Below are positions 44,673-53,407 of a stretch of DNA of 64,000 nucleotides, piece by piece. The notes below the pieces were generated by a model. The model saw only the letters and a program-made list of their open reading frames with translations, had not been told where the DNA came from and searched no databases. The position numbers and the translations under genes were made by a program. The stretch lies in contig NZ_GG700642.1 in assembly GCF_000159995.1 (NCBI RefSeq), forward strand, positions 1,010,242-1,074,241, in the 5' to 3' direction. This DNA is from Alloprevotella tannerae ATCC 51259 (GTDB lineage: Bacteria > Bacteroidota > Bacteroidia > Bacteroidales > Bacteroidaceae). Positions within the stretch are counted from its first letter, which is position 1, and every line of letters begins with the position of its first letter.

Positions 44673-46154
44673 ATGAAGAAAATAACTTGGCGCAAACACC
44701 ACAAATGGTTAGGCCTGCTCTTAGGCTTCTTTATCATCATGTTTTCCCTCTCAGGATTAATTCTTAACCATCCGATGCTTTTTGCCGACGTCAACATCAG
44801 TCGCAAAATGCTGCCCGAGGTCTATCAATATAAACAATGGAATAATGGTTTGTTGAGAGGCTCCCTCAAATGGCACGGACAAGTTTTGATATATGGCAAC
44901 AGCGGGATATGGATTTCAGACACCAATGCTGCTTCTCTGAAAGATTTTAACCGTGGATTACCTGAAGGCGCCGACTTCCGGCAGATCAGGAGAGTGGACC
45001 AAACGCGCTCTGGCAAATTATTTGCAGCCGGACAATATGGTTTGTACACCTATACCGGTAAAAATGGTTGGAAAGACGTGAAACTATCCACCTTAGACAA
45101 TGAAAAATTGAGTGACCTTTATGTTAAAGGAGACTCTGTTATTGCTGTCGGGCGGTCTTGTTTGTATTTATCCACGCCTCCTTTCCGTTCTTTTCAGCAG
45201 ATCACTTTGCGACCAGCCGACAACGACGATGGAAGGGTCAGCCTCTTTCGCACAATATGGCTCCTGCATAGCGGCGAACTCTTCGGAACAATTGGAAAAC
45301 TCATTGTAGACATTATAGCGATCGTTTTCATTGTCTTGACTTTGACGGGCATTTTGTTTTGGTTCGTACCCTTCATTCGGAAAAAGAAGCCTGTTTCACT
45401 GTTAAAACACTTATTCAAGTGGCACAACAGTTTAGGTAAAATCACGATCGCCCTGACCCTATTCTTGTGCATCACCGGCTGGTTTCTACGTCCACCCGCG
45501 TTGATTGCAATAGCTTCCGGCAAAGTTCCCCCGATACCATTTACAACGATGGATAGCGACAACCCTTGGCACGAAAAGCTCCGCACCTTGCGCTATGATG
45601 AAACAAAGAAAGATTGGTTGCTCTACACATCAAACGGCTTTTATTCGATGAAACATTTACAAGATGTACCCAAAGCTGAATTGCACCAACCTACGGTAAG
45701 CGTTATGGGAATCAATGTAGAGGAAAAAGATAAGAACGGCCAATGGCTGATCGGTTCTTTCAGTGGAATGTTTAAGTGGGATAGGAGAAGCAACATCGTA
45801 ACTGACTATTTTACAGGGAAAATTTCTCACCCTGTTAAGGGAATGCCCATTTCCGATCAAGCGATCTCTGGCTATAGCGCCGACTTCTCTCCCAACAATA
45901 TTATTGTAGACTATAATCAAGGAACCGACAGCCTGCCCATGCCGCAGTGGATGTCCTCGCTGCCGATGTCTCTCCGAAATGCTTGCATCGAAGTACACAC
46001 GGGGCGCATCTACACCTTTATGGGTAAGGGCAGCGTACTTTACATTTTTCTGATAGGGCTGGCTATCTTTTGGTGCATTTGGAGCGGTTGGAAAATACGA
46101 CGCGTTAAGAAGACAAAACCAATTGAATGCTCTTCGTCGACGACTAAGAACTGA
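44673..46154 (+). CDS. PepSY-associated TM helix protein
   Basis: Inner-membrane protein of 493 residues. The N-terminal RKHHKWLGLLLGFFIIMFSLSGLILNHP is the PepSY-TM signature (HKWLGL...SGLIL). A large periplasmic segment (about 35-195) has short propeller-like repeats (YGNSGIWISD, AAGQYGLYTYTGKNGW). Two central helices (about 210-235 and 248-275, HKWHNSLGK-like motif FKWHNSLGKITIALTLFLCITGWF) follow, then a second periplasmic segment, then a last helix and a basic tail. Related proteins take part in iron or redox functions such as ferric-siderophore reduction. The exact role is open. Confidence 0.8.
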   Translation: MKKITWRKHHKWLGLLLGFFIIMFSLSGLILNHPMLFADVNISRKMLPEVYQYKQWNNGLLRGSLKWHGQVLIYGNSGIWISDTNAASLKDFNRGLPEGADFRQIRRVDQTRSGKLFAAGQYGLYTYTGKNGWKDVKLSTLDNEKLSDLYVKGDSVIAVGRSCLYLSTPPFRSFQQITLRPADNDDGRVSLFRTIWLLHSGELFGTIGKLIVDIIAIVFIVLTLTGILFWFVPFIRKKKPVSLLKHLFKWHNSLGKITIALTLFLCITGWFLRPPALIAIASGKVPPIPFTTMDSDNPWHEKLRTLRYDETKKDWLLYTSNGFYSMKHLQDVPKAELHQPTVSVMGINVEEKDKNGQWLIGSFSGMFKWDRRSNIVTDYFTGKISHPVKGMPISDQAISGYSADFSPNNIIVDYNQGTDSLPMPQWMSSLPMSLRNACIEVHTGRIYTFMGKGSVLYIFLIGLAIFWCIWSGWKIRRVKKTKPIECSSSTTKN

Positions 46155-46323
46155 GCAATTTTAGCAGAAAACAAGTAAATGTCCTAGTGAATTGATGGGT
46201 ATAACAAATCAAGTAAAACTCGTATATCAATAAGCCGAGAAAGAGACCAAGAAGGTAAAGCAAAAATTATTTTGCATATATCAAACCATAATGATAGATT
46301 AGTTTCTCAATGCTTCGTGATCC

Positions 46324-47907
46324 ATGTACGTACAGGAAATTACCGAATTAAGACGCCAAGGAGAATTAAGTAAAGCCTTTGAGTTAGCTTACAATGCTTG
46401 GGATAGGGACAAAGCGGACCCGTTCTTACAAATGTCCCTCTTTTGGGTATTGCGGGATATGTGCTACCGATTCTTTAAGCACGGCTACTTTGATGAAGTG
46501 GATGTGTGCCTCAAAGAAATGAAAGCTTTTCTACCTACGATGCTAGATGAAAAGGATATGGGAAAGCTGGCTTTTAAAGCGCTTTATCATCGCGTACAAA
46601 GTGGTGCAGAGATTATTCTGCCGGCATTGCAGCTCTCAGGACAAAGACCTAAGGATGCGTTCTCTCAGATTGCGCATTTCTTAGACTTTCCACGCTTTTT
46701 CGATCCTTTACTCAGAGAAGATTTGGGGTGGATTATATATCGTTACCTCAAAGAGGTGCTCTATAACGTGCCATCTCTTGAGGCAAGAAAACTGCTAAAG
46801 GCATATGTAGCCTTAGAAAACCCACGCCCTTCCCTGCTCCATTCTCAAATGCTCAGCTACAGCATTAAGTTTGCTAAAGAGCATCCCGAGTTTAAGCTCT
46901 ACCGCTTTCTGCAGCTTTGGAACCCAACACAATTCAGAGAAGAAGACTTTCAAAGTCATGTCTATGCAGGACACGTTGTCCCGTCTTTATTAGAAAGGTT
47001 GATCAAACAATTGGTTGACAATAATGAGCCATGTGATTTTGAAGAACTTGCTAAAAGCATAGCCTTTCCTAAACATAAGCTGATAGAACTCTTTAGGAGG
47101 GCACAATATCGGAGTATTGTGCAGTATAAGCATTGGCAACAGCGGGAAAATATGATCCGAGCTTTCAAGGATTATGCAACGTTCAATAAAGACAAAGGCG
47201 CTTCAACTTGGCATTCGAGAACATTAAAATTGGCGCTATGGTATTTGCGAGGAGATTGCGCCGCTTTCTTCCTTGACTTTTTCAAAGTATGGTCGTATCG
47301 TAATTTTGGCGAAGAGGATTGGAGAGCATCCTACGACAAAGCGGATCACAGACAGGAGGCATTAGTAACGTTGGTTTTACAAAGATGTCAAAAGTTGCTT
47401 TCTTGTCAAAGGAATGAACAAGGTCACTTCGATTGGTATGCCAAATTCTTGGCACAATATATGTTCAGATTTCCTGAGAATAAGGAGGCCGTAAGATATC
47501 AAGCTCTCCTTTATCATTGGCAGCAGAAAGATGATTGTGCCATTATTCTATTCAAGCAACTACTGCGACAAACGCCGGACAAGCATCATCTTTGGTATGA
47601 AGCTGCACAATGCTTGAAAGGCAACATAGGTGCAAAGATTATCTTCCTCTGTAAGTTACTTCATGCGCAACCAGAAGAAGCTCTATTGGGAAATACTCGG
47701 CTAACTCTGGCAAAAGCTCTCATTCGAAAAGGAATGATGCCGGAAGCGAAGACAGAATTAGAGCATTATCTACAAAGCCATCGTTCAAAGTCTTATATCG
47801 CTCGACACCTGATGGCCGCTATCCCTACAGAAACGATCGCTAACGATTCTAATCAAGACCTATATCGATACTATGCTCAATATGCAGAAGATCTTCTGAA
47901 CGATTAA
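46324..47907 (+). CDS. DUF7017/TOTE-like alpha-helical repeat protein
   Basis: 527 residues, all-helical, no signal peptide. The N-terminus (ITELRRQGELSKAFELAYNAWDRDKADPFLQMSLFWVLRDMCYRFFKHG) and the following DLGWIIYRYLKEVL resemble, by eye, the helical proteins annotated DUF7017 in TOTE conflict systems. TPR-like pairs occur near the C-terminus (AVRYQALLYHWQQKDDCAIILFKQLLRQTPDKHHLWYEAAQCL). The C-terminal cold-shock-like domain expected for that family is not seen, and no primase, helicase or nuclease partner is adjacent. Base composition matches the neighbourhood. Function unknown. Confidence 0.6.
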   Translation: MYVQEITELRRQGELSKAFELAYNAWDRDKADPFLQMSLFWVLRDMCYRFFKHGYFDEVDVCLKEMKAFLPTMLDEKDMGKLAFKALYHRVQSGAEIILPALQLSGQRPKDAFSQIAHFLDFPRFFDPLLREDLGWIIYRYLKEVLYNVPSLEARKLLKAYVALENPRPSLLHSQMLSYSIKFAKEHPEFKLYRFLQLWNPTQFREEDFQSHVYAGHVVPSLLERLIKQLVDNNEPCDFEELAKSIAFPKHKLIELFRRAQYRSIVQYKHWQQRENMIRAFKDYATFNKDKGASTWHSRTLKLALWYLRGDCAAFFLDFFKVWSYRNFGEEDWRASYDKADHRQEALVTLVLQRCQKLLSCQRNEQGHFDWYAKFLAQYMFRFPENKEAVRYQALLYHWQQKDDCAIILFKQLLRQTPDKHHLWYEAAQCLKGNIGAKIIFLCKLLHAQPEEALLGNTRLTLAKALIRKGMMPEAKTELEHYLQSHRSKSYIARHLMAAIPTETIANDSNQDLYRYYAQYAEDLLND

Positions 47908-47909
47908 CT

Positions 47910-49046
47910 TCACTTATCAGCAAAGACTTCCGCTAAGATCTGCTCATATCGTTCGGCCACATTCCTTACATCAAAGCGCTCTTCTGCTATCCGTCTGCCT
48001 GCCTTGGAAAAGGTCTGTTTTTCTTCTTTCGACAAATCAATATAGCGTTGCATAGCTTTTATCAAAGCGGTTGTATTTTGCGGCGGCACTAAAAATCCAT
48101 TTACGCCATCTTCCACGGTTTCTCTACAACCGGGAATATCTGAGGCTATAATGGGCTTGCCCATAGCACAAGCCTCCATCAATGATCTACTTAATCCTTC
48201 ATGGTAAGAAGGCAACACGACAACCGTTCCAGGACGCCCCACGATAGATTGCACATCGTCCGTTATACCTAAATACTCTATTGCACCCGAAGTGACATCT
48301 TTCTCTAATTGTTCTTCGGAAATTGCCGCTGGATTATTATCTCCCTTTGGTCCGAGCAATTGAAACTTAAACTGCGGATACTTCTCTTTTATTTTTCTCG
48401 CAGCAGCCACAAACTCATTGTATCCTTTATCTGATAACAAACGAGACACCATAAGAAAGGTGCAATTATCATCCTCATTATCGGTAAACGGAAAAGCTGT
48501 TAAGTCCACACCTTCTCCATTCTCAAACAACAATAGATGGTCTGAAGGAGCCAACCTCTGCTTTAAGATAAAGTCGTAGTTGAATTTGTTCAAAACTATG
48601 ATACGATGAGCACGATACAAGCCTGTGCGATAAAGTCGAGCACCCAGTATCTTCAAGAAACCCTTACCGGCAAAAGCATAACCTAAACCGGGAATCATTG
48701 CGGTAGAAGGTATGCCTAACCGATGAGCCGCAAGCGTACCATAGATATTGGGCTTGATCGTATAATGGAAGACATAGTCGGGACGTTCTTTGCGATAAAT
48801 CTTATAAAGTGCTCGAAAATAGCGAAAATCAGCCCAAGGATTTGTACCACAACGCTCCATTTCAATAGGAATATATCGCGCTCCTTTCGGTATGTTTTCG
48901 TCTTTCCCACTCTGAGGAGCTACCAAGAGTACGTCATACCCCAAATTGATGAAGTGTTGAATAATATATCCTCTGAAGTTCAACAATCCCCAGAGGTAGT
49001 TATCGCAGAATAGTAACTTCTTCTTAGTTGCTTGTTGTGTCTCCAT
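47910..49046 (-). CDS. Glycosyltransferase family 4
   Basis: 378 residues, GT-B fold. The N-terminal half has KKLLFCDNYLWGLLNFRGYIIQHFINLGYDVLLVAPQSG and YIKP-like YTIKPNIYGTLAAHRLGIPSTAMIPGLGYAF, as in GT4 enzymes adding HexNAc to undecaprenyl-linked sugars. The C-terminal half holds the retaining GT4 signature SYHEGLSRSLMEACAMGKPIIASDIPGCRETVEDGVNGFLVPP with E-x7-E. It overlaps the preceding GT gene by 23 bp. Likely acts on O-antigen or exopolysaccharide; donor and acceptor are unknown. Confidence 0.9.
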   Translation of the reverse strand: METQQATKKKLLFCDNYLWGLLNFRGYIIQHFINLGYDVLLVAPQSGKDENIPKGARYIPIEMERCGTNPWADFRYFRALYKIYRKERPDYVFHYTIKPNIYGTLAAHRLGIPSTAMIPGLGYAFAGKGFLKILGARLYRTGLYRAHRIIVLNKFNYDFILKQRLAPSDHLLLFENGEGVDLTAFPFTDNEDDNCTFLMVSRLLSDKGYNEFVAAARKIKEKYPQFKFQLLGPKGDNNPAAISEEQLEKDVTSGAIEYLGITDDVQSIVGRPGTVVVLPSYHEGLSRSLMEACAMGKPIIASDIPGCRETVEDGVNGFLVPPQNTTALIKAMQRYIDLSKEEKQTFSKAGRRIAEERFDVRNVAERYEQILAEVFADK

Positions 49047-50133
49047 CTTCTAACTGGCTATACAATTTCCAAAGATTATCCAACATAAACCTTACATCAT
49101 ACTTCTGTGCACGCTGATAGCATTCTTCTCCTACGCGCTTGCGCAAGTCTTCATCCTTATAAAGTTTGATGATTCTATTCGCCATCGTTTCTATATCATT
49201 GACGGGAAACAGCAAACTTTCATCTTCAACAACTTGTGCCAATCCGGCTACATTTGAAGCTAAAACAGGCTTATGCGCTGCCATACCTTCGACAGCCGAC
49301 AAGCCAAAGCCTTCCCATAAAGAAGGCATCACAACAATATCAGCTGCAGCCAGCAGCGACGGAATGTCTTCTCGCTTTCCCAAGAAATGAGTCCGCTCTT
49401 CCACTTTCAAGTCCTTTGCCAAGGATTCACAATGCTTCCTCATCGGGCCATCACCTACAAACACCGCATGTATATCAGTGGGCAACTGGGCTAAAACTTT
49501 GACCAAGTCGATCTGATTTTTCTCTTCCTTAAACCGCGCTACTTGCATCAAGACAAAGGCATTAGCGGGAACATTAGGCAAAACTACCGCACGGTCGCTT
49601 TTGGCTTGAGAGAATAAAGCTACATCTATTCCATTTTCTATCAAGACTGTGCGCACGGAAGAAGGGGCACGATGACGAATAAAGTTGAGCGTAGCTGAAG
49701 AGATACAAGTAATGGCCTCATATAGACGATATATTTTACGATCCGACCACGTAGTAAGTTTATATTTACATCGAAAATTAAACGTACTATGCTCTGTTGT
49801 CACCAAATGTGCTTTTGATTTGAACAGGTATTTAGTTAGAGCTACCCAATATTGGGCAGGGAATAAATGAACGTGAACTATATCATAGGTCTCCAAATAA
49901 GGGCGCAACTTATAGATCAACCAAGGATTATACTCGTTGCTCCCAAGGCGAATTACTCGAACACCGGCTGCTTCTAATGTGCGCATAAATCCTGTTTCCA
50001 CACCATTTAGGACCAGCACATCTGTTTGTATTTCCGGCCGATTCATGCCTTCAGCAATCGTACACACTAAGCGTTCAGCTCCAGCAGTGTTCAATGTATT
50101 GATGACCTGCAATACTTTTATTCTCGTTTTCAT
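49024..50133 (-). CDS. Glycosyltransferase family 4
   Basis: 369 residues, GT-B fold. The N-terminal RIKVLQVINTLNTAGAERLVCTIAEGM has the GGAE-like acceptor loop (T-A-G-A-E-R), and YDIVHVHLFPAQYWVALTKYLFKSKAHLVTTEHSTF follows. The C-terminal NDP-sugar site is PSLWEGFGLSAVEGMAAHKPVLASNVAGLAQVV with E-x7-E. First gene of a two-gene glycosyltransferase operon. No flippase, polymerase or sugar-nucleotide genes flank it, so it is a small isolated surface-glycan locus. Confidence 0.92.
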   Translation of the reverse strand: MKTRIKVLQVINTLNTAGAERLVCTIAEGMNRPEIQTDVLVLNGVETGFMRTLEAAGVRVIRLGSNEYNPWLIYKLRPYLETYDIVHVHLFPAQYWVALTKYLFKSKAHLVTTEHSTFNFRCKYKLTTWSDRKIYRLYEAITCISSATLNFIRHRAPSSVRTVLIENGIDVALFSQAKSDRAVVLPNVPANAFVLMQVARFKEEKNQIDLVKVLAQLPTDIHAVFVGDGPMRKHCESLAKDLKVEERTHFLGKREDIPSLLAAADIVVMPSLWEGFGLSAVEGMAAHKPVLASNVAGLAQVVEDESLLFPVNDIETMANRIIKLYKDEDLRKRVGEECYQRAQKYDVRFMLDNLWKLYSQLEDGDTTSN

Positions 50134-50180
50134 TCAAACTTTGCTTCCGTACAGTTAACAAAACGCATATTTTGCTAAGA

Positions 50181-50271
50181 CAAAAGTAGGGATAATAATT
50201 GAAACGTACCCTTTTTGTTGCAGAGTTTTTAGTAACAGGGCTCGATGTTTCTTTCATTAGTTGTAATTTTG
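50181..50271. promoter_or_regulatory. Divergent -7 boxes for GT pair and symporter
   Basis: TACTTTTG on the minus strand (50181-50188), 47 nt before the GT4 start, and TAATTTTG on the plus strand (50264-50271), 34 nt before the symporter ATG. A small inverted repeat TTGCACAA/TTGTGCGAA follows the plus-strand box. -33 elements are unclear. Confidence 0.45.
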
Positions 50272-50305
50272 CACAACTTCAACTCGTATTGTGCGAAGCG
50301 TTTTT

Positions 50306-52159
50306 ATGAAATTCACTTGCCGATACACCTATTTTCATTTACCTGACTTCACTTTCCGTATGTCTACCCTATCCAGTCAACGGTGCAAGCGCGTTTATAT
50401 CTTTTCCTTCCTGCTGTTTATCCTATCTATTAGCGGACTATGTTCGGCGCAGTCCTTTTTACATAAGAATAAGGCGCCCCAAAGAAAAACGGCAGTTATA
50501 ATATCGGCTAAGGCGCATACATTTTTGCCAAGTGAGCAGCGAAATTCTTGTCAGCACATCAGAGTTTCATCCCACGACCTCAACGCTACGTTTCTCCCAT
50601 TGCTACGCTGTACAGCCTTAGCGCAAAGCAAACATTCCACACAGGCCCAGGAAACCCGGACGAACACCAAAGAGGTGCATTTCGGTTGGCTAAATTGGAC
50701 CGTCTTGATCGTTTATTTTTTAGGTATGTTATACTTAGGGGGCCTCTTCTTCAAAAAGGGAGATCATCCCGACAACTTTTTCAAAGGCGGGGGGCGCATT
50801 CCGTGGTGGGCAGCCTCCATTAGTATTTTTGCTACGATGTTTAGCGCCATTACATATATGAGTATTCCGGCTAAAGTATATGCAACGGATTGGACTTACT
50901 ACCCGATACAGTTTATGATGTTGTTTATTCTTTATCCGGTCGTAAAGTATTATCTCCCCTTCTTTCGACGTTTGAACGTGACAACCGCTTATGCGTATTT
51001 GCAGTGCCGATTCAATTATGCCTTGCGCTGTATGGCCTCCTTACTATTTATGGCTTTTATGATAGCCCGAATGGCTTTGATCCTTTTCCTGCCTGCTTTG
51101 GCCTTATCCGCAGTGGCAGATATTGACATCTCACTTTGTATATTATTGATGGCCGTCATTACTATTATCTATTGCACCTTGGGAGGAATCGAGGCCGTCA
51201 TATGGGCCGACGTCATTCAAGGGATTATTTTAGTTGGTGGAGCGATATTAGCTGCTATCTACTTGATTTGGCAGACGTCCGGTGGCTTTCAGGGATTTGT
51301 AGATATAGGAATGAACGATCATAAGTTTGTACTTTTCGATTGGAGTTTGGATTATCGTTCTGCCACGTTTTGGGTTGTCATCCTTGGAGGCTTGGCCAAT
51401 AATCTGATCTCTTATACTTCCGACCAAACGATCATCCAGCGCTATATGACGACAAAGGACGAGCGGAGCGCGGCACGAAGTATTGTTGTCAATGGTGTGA
51501 TTTGCGTCGTTGTTTCCATTGTTTTTTACCTGATAGGAACCGGCTTATATACTTTCTTCAAGACGCATCCGGAAGCCGGGTTCACTTCTTTAGAGCGACC
51601 TGACGCGATTTTTCCTTTTTATGTCGTAACACAATTGCCTGCAGGCGCAGCCGGTCTCCTGATAGCCGCACTTTTCGCCGCTACGATGAGTACTATTTCT
51701 TCTAACATCAACTCTATTTCCACCTCATTTACCGTAGATATTTACCAACGCCTCAGACCTACACACCTTTCACCCAAACATCTACTTCGTGTAGCACGTT
51801 GGGCGAGTTTAACAGCCGGTATCGCTGGCCTATTACTCGCATTGTTAATGGCCCGGCTCAATATCCAGTCCTTACTCGACTATTTTAATACCATTTTAGG
51901 ACTGCTTTCCGGCGGCATTGGTGCCCTTTTTGTAATGGGTATATTCTTTCCTACGATAGGCAGCAAGAGTGCTACGATCGGCTTTATCGCAGGTATGTTC
52001 ACCGTCTTCTATCTTCATTTTTACACACAGGTAAGTTTCTTAATCTTCGGTTTTATTTCTATTGCGGTAAGTGTAAGCGTAGCCCTCCTCTTCGCTATTC
52101 TACTCAAGGAGCGCCCCAACCGCGAAAATCTAACGTGGAAATCGCTACAAAACAAATAA
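50306..52159 (+). CDS. Sodium:solute symporter (SSS family) with long N-terminal extension
   Basis: Secondary transporter coupling sodium to solute uptake. About 617 residues. The SSS core starts near LNWTVLIVYFLGMLYLGGLFFKKGDHPDNFFKGGGRIPWWAASISIFATMFSAITYMSIPAKVYATDW and runs through about 13 helices with YCTLGGIEAVIWADVIQ and AATMSTISSNINSISTSFTVDIYQ. In front lies an unusual 120-residue extension with a hydrophobic stretch (VYIFSFLLFILSISGLCSA) that looks like a signal peptide, then a polar segment. ATG 50306 is chosen; GTG 50291 and ATG 50360 are alternatives. Solute unknown; sialic acid or sugar transporters are closest in pattern. Confidence 0.87.
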   Translation: MKFTCRYTYFHLPDFTFRMSTLSSQRCKRVYIFSFLLFILSISGLCSAQSFLHKNKAPQRKTAVIISAKAHTFLPSEQRNSCQHIRVSSHDLNATFLPLLRCTALAQSKHSTQAQETRTNTKEVHFGWLNWTVLIVYFLGMLYLGGLFFKKGDHPDNFFKGGGRIPWWAASISIFATMFSAITYMSIPAKVYATDWTYYPIQFMMLFILYPVVKYYLPFFRRLNVTTAYAYLQCRFNYALRCMASLLFMAFMIARMALILFLPALALSAVADIDISLCILLMAVITIIYCTLGGIEAVIWADVIQGIILVGGAILAAIYLIWQTSGGFQGFVDIGMNDHKFVLFDWSLDYRSATFWVVILGGLANNLISYTSDQTIIQRYMTTKDERSAARSIVVNGVICVVVSIVFYLIGTGLYTFFKTHPEAGFTSLERPDAIFPFYVVTQLPAGAAGLLIAALFAATMSTISSNINSISTSFTVDIYQRLRPTHLSPKHLLRVARWASLTAGIAGLLLALLMARLNIQSLLDYFNTILGLLSGGIGALFVMGIFFPTIGSKSATIGFIAGMFTVFYLHFYTQVSFLIFGFISIAVSVSVALLFAILLKERPNRENLTWKSLQNK

Positions 52160-52381
52160 ATGTAGAGCAAACAAAGTAGCAACTTTCCATACATCCCATC
52201 ACCATTTGTCGTCTTGTGGCCTAAAAGCATCCATCAAGTGATGTTTTACAGTTTATACGCACGGCCTTTAGGCCTCTCAATGCTTTAGAAAAGCCTAATA
52301 AGATGCCATTCTTGCTACTCAATGGCGCTTTTTTATCCACCTCCTACTGACCTTTATACTTTCGCAACGCACCTCCGCGAA

Positions 52382-52465
52382 ATACCATCGTGATAAAACG
52401 TTCGTACGCTCGTGGAAGGAAATTCGTACGCCCGTGAAGGTACGAACGTCCCCTCACGATCATAA
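52382..52465. repeat. 84-bp element of four 22-bp-spaced near-palindromes (copy 4)
   Basis: Units at 52382-52399, 52404-52421, 52426-52443 and 52448-52465 have 4-bp linkers GTTC, ATTC and GAAC. Examples are GTAC-GCTC-GT-GGAA-GGAA and GTAC-GCCC-GT-GAAG-GTAC. The last has an AC centre, so it is inverted relative to the first three. It lies in the 504-bp gap between the symporter and comF; the remainder of that gap shows no gene. Confidence 0.82.
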
Positions 52466-52647
52466 ATTGCAAAGTCTTGTTCTCGTAGTCGTGACCTGCA
52501 TATTAAGCCTTGTTTAGTTGCGATTTCTTACATCCCTCATTGGGCTAAACGGGCCACAGATTAAACTTCAGGCGCGTCAATACAGAAAAACATGCGATTT
52601 GCCCTAATTCTCTAAAGACACACAAGGTTTTTGTCGACAAATCCTTT

Positions 52648-52655
52648 TAACTTTG
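52648..52655 (+). promoter_or_regulatory. -7 box very close to comF start
   Basis: TAACTTTG followed by T, ending 8 nt before the comF ATG at 52664. If transcription starts about 7 nt downstream of the box, the mRNA would be almost leaderless. Confidence 0.45.
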
Positions 52656-52663
52656 TAGGCGCG

Positions 52664-53407
52664 ATGAAAACCATTTTTCACAAACAATTGTTTAGAGGAC
52701 TTGTTTCTCTACTGTTCCCTCGTCGCTGTGTAGTTTGCGGAGCACGATTATTGGGCGGAGAACACATTTTATGCGTCCAATGCACGTTTCGATTGCCTTA
52801 TACGGACTACCGCGGTAAAGCCGGAAATCCTGTAGAGCGCGTATTTTGGGGCAGATTGCCCATCGTGAAAGCCAATGCTTATATGAAGTACGTCTCCGGC
52901 TCAGATAGCAGGCGGGCAGTTTTGAGGCTAAAATATTTTAATCGCCCCGATGTTGGCAATTATTTGGGCGCTTGTATGGCTACAGATTTACTCGACACAG
53001 ATTTTTTTACCGACATAGATATGATTATACCAATACCTTTAGCCTCAAAAAGGCAAAGGAAGCGAGGTTATAATCAGAGTGAGGAATTGGCAAAAGGGAT
53101 TCACCGCATCACATCCTTACCAATAGACAATAAAGCCGTAATACGAACAGTGGCTAACCCAACACAGACACATTTGGATGCGGCGGCACGAAGAATAAAC
53201 GTGAAGGACATATTTGCGATTAAAGTGGCGGAAAATTTACGTGGCAAACACATTTTACTAGTAGATGATGTACTGACTACAGGAGCAACTATCATCTCCT
53301 GCGGCCAAGCGATTATAAAAGTTTGTCCGGATGTGCGCTTCAGTGTGCTCACACTAAGTCTTGCCGGTCACCACGCTTCGGGCGTAAATTTGCAAAAGAA
53401 AAAATGA
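52664..53407 (+). CDS. comF: ComF family protein (phosphoribosyltransferase-like)
   Basis: 247 residues, cytoplasmic. The N-terminal zinc-finger-like region has CVVCGARLLGGEHILCVQC (C-x2-C...C-x2-C). The C-terminal half carries a type I phosphoribosyltransferase fold with RKRGYNQSEELAKGI and the PRPP loop HILLVDDVLTTGATI. ComF acts in single-stranded DNA handling during natural transformation and recombination. The ATG at 52664 lies just after a -7 box; an upstream in-frame start adds 11 residues. The stop overlaps the comEC start (ATGA), so both are coupled. Confidence 0.93.
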   Translation: MKTIFHKQLFRGLVSLLFPRRCVVCGARLLGGEHILCVQCTFRLPYTDYRGKAGNPVERVFWGRLPIVKANAYMKYVSGSDSRRAVLRLKYFNRPDVGNYLGACMATDLLDTDFFTDIDMIIPIPLASKRQRKRGYNQSEELAKGIHRITSLPIDNKAVIRTVANPTQTHLDAAARRINVKDIFAIKVAENLRGKHILLVDDVLTTGATIISCGQAIIKVCPDVRFSVLTLSLAGHHASGVNLQKKK

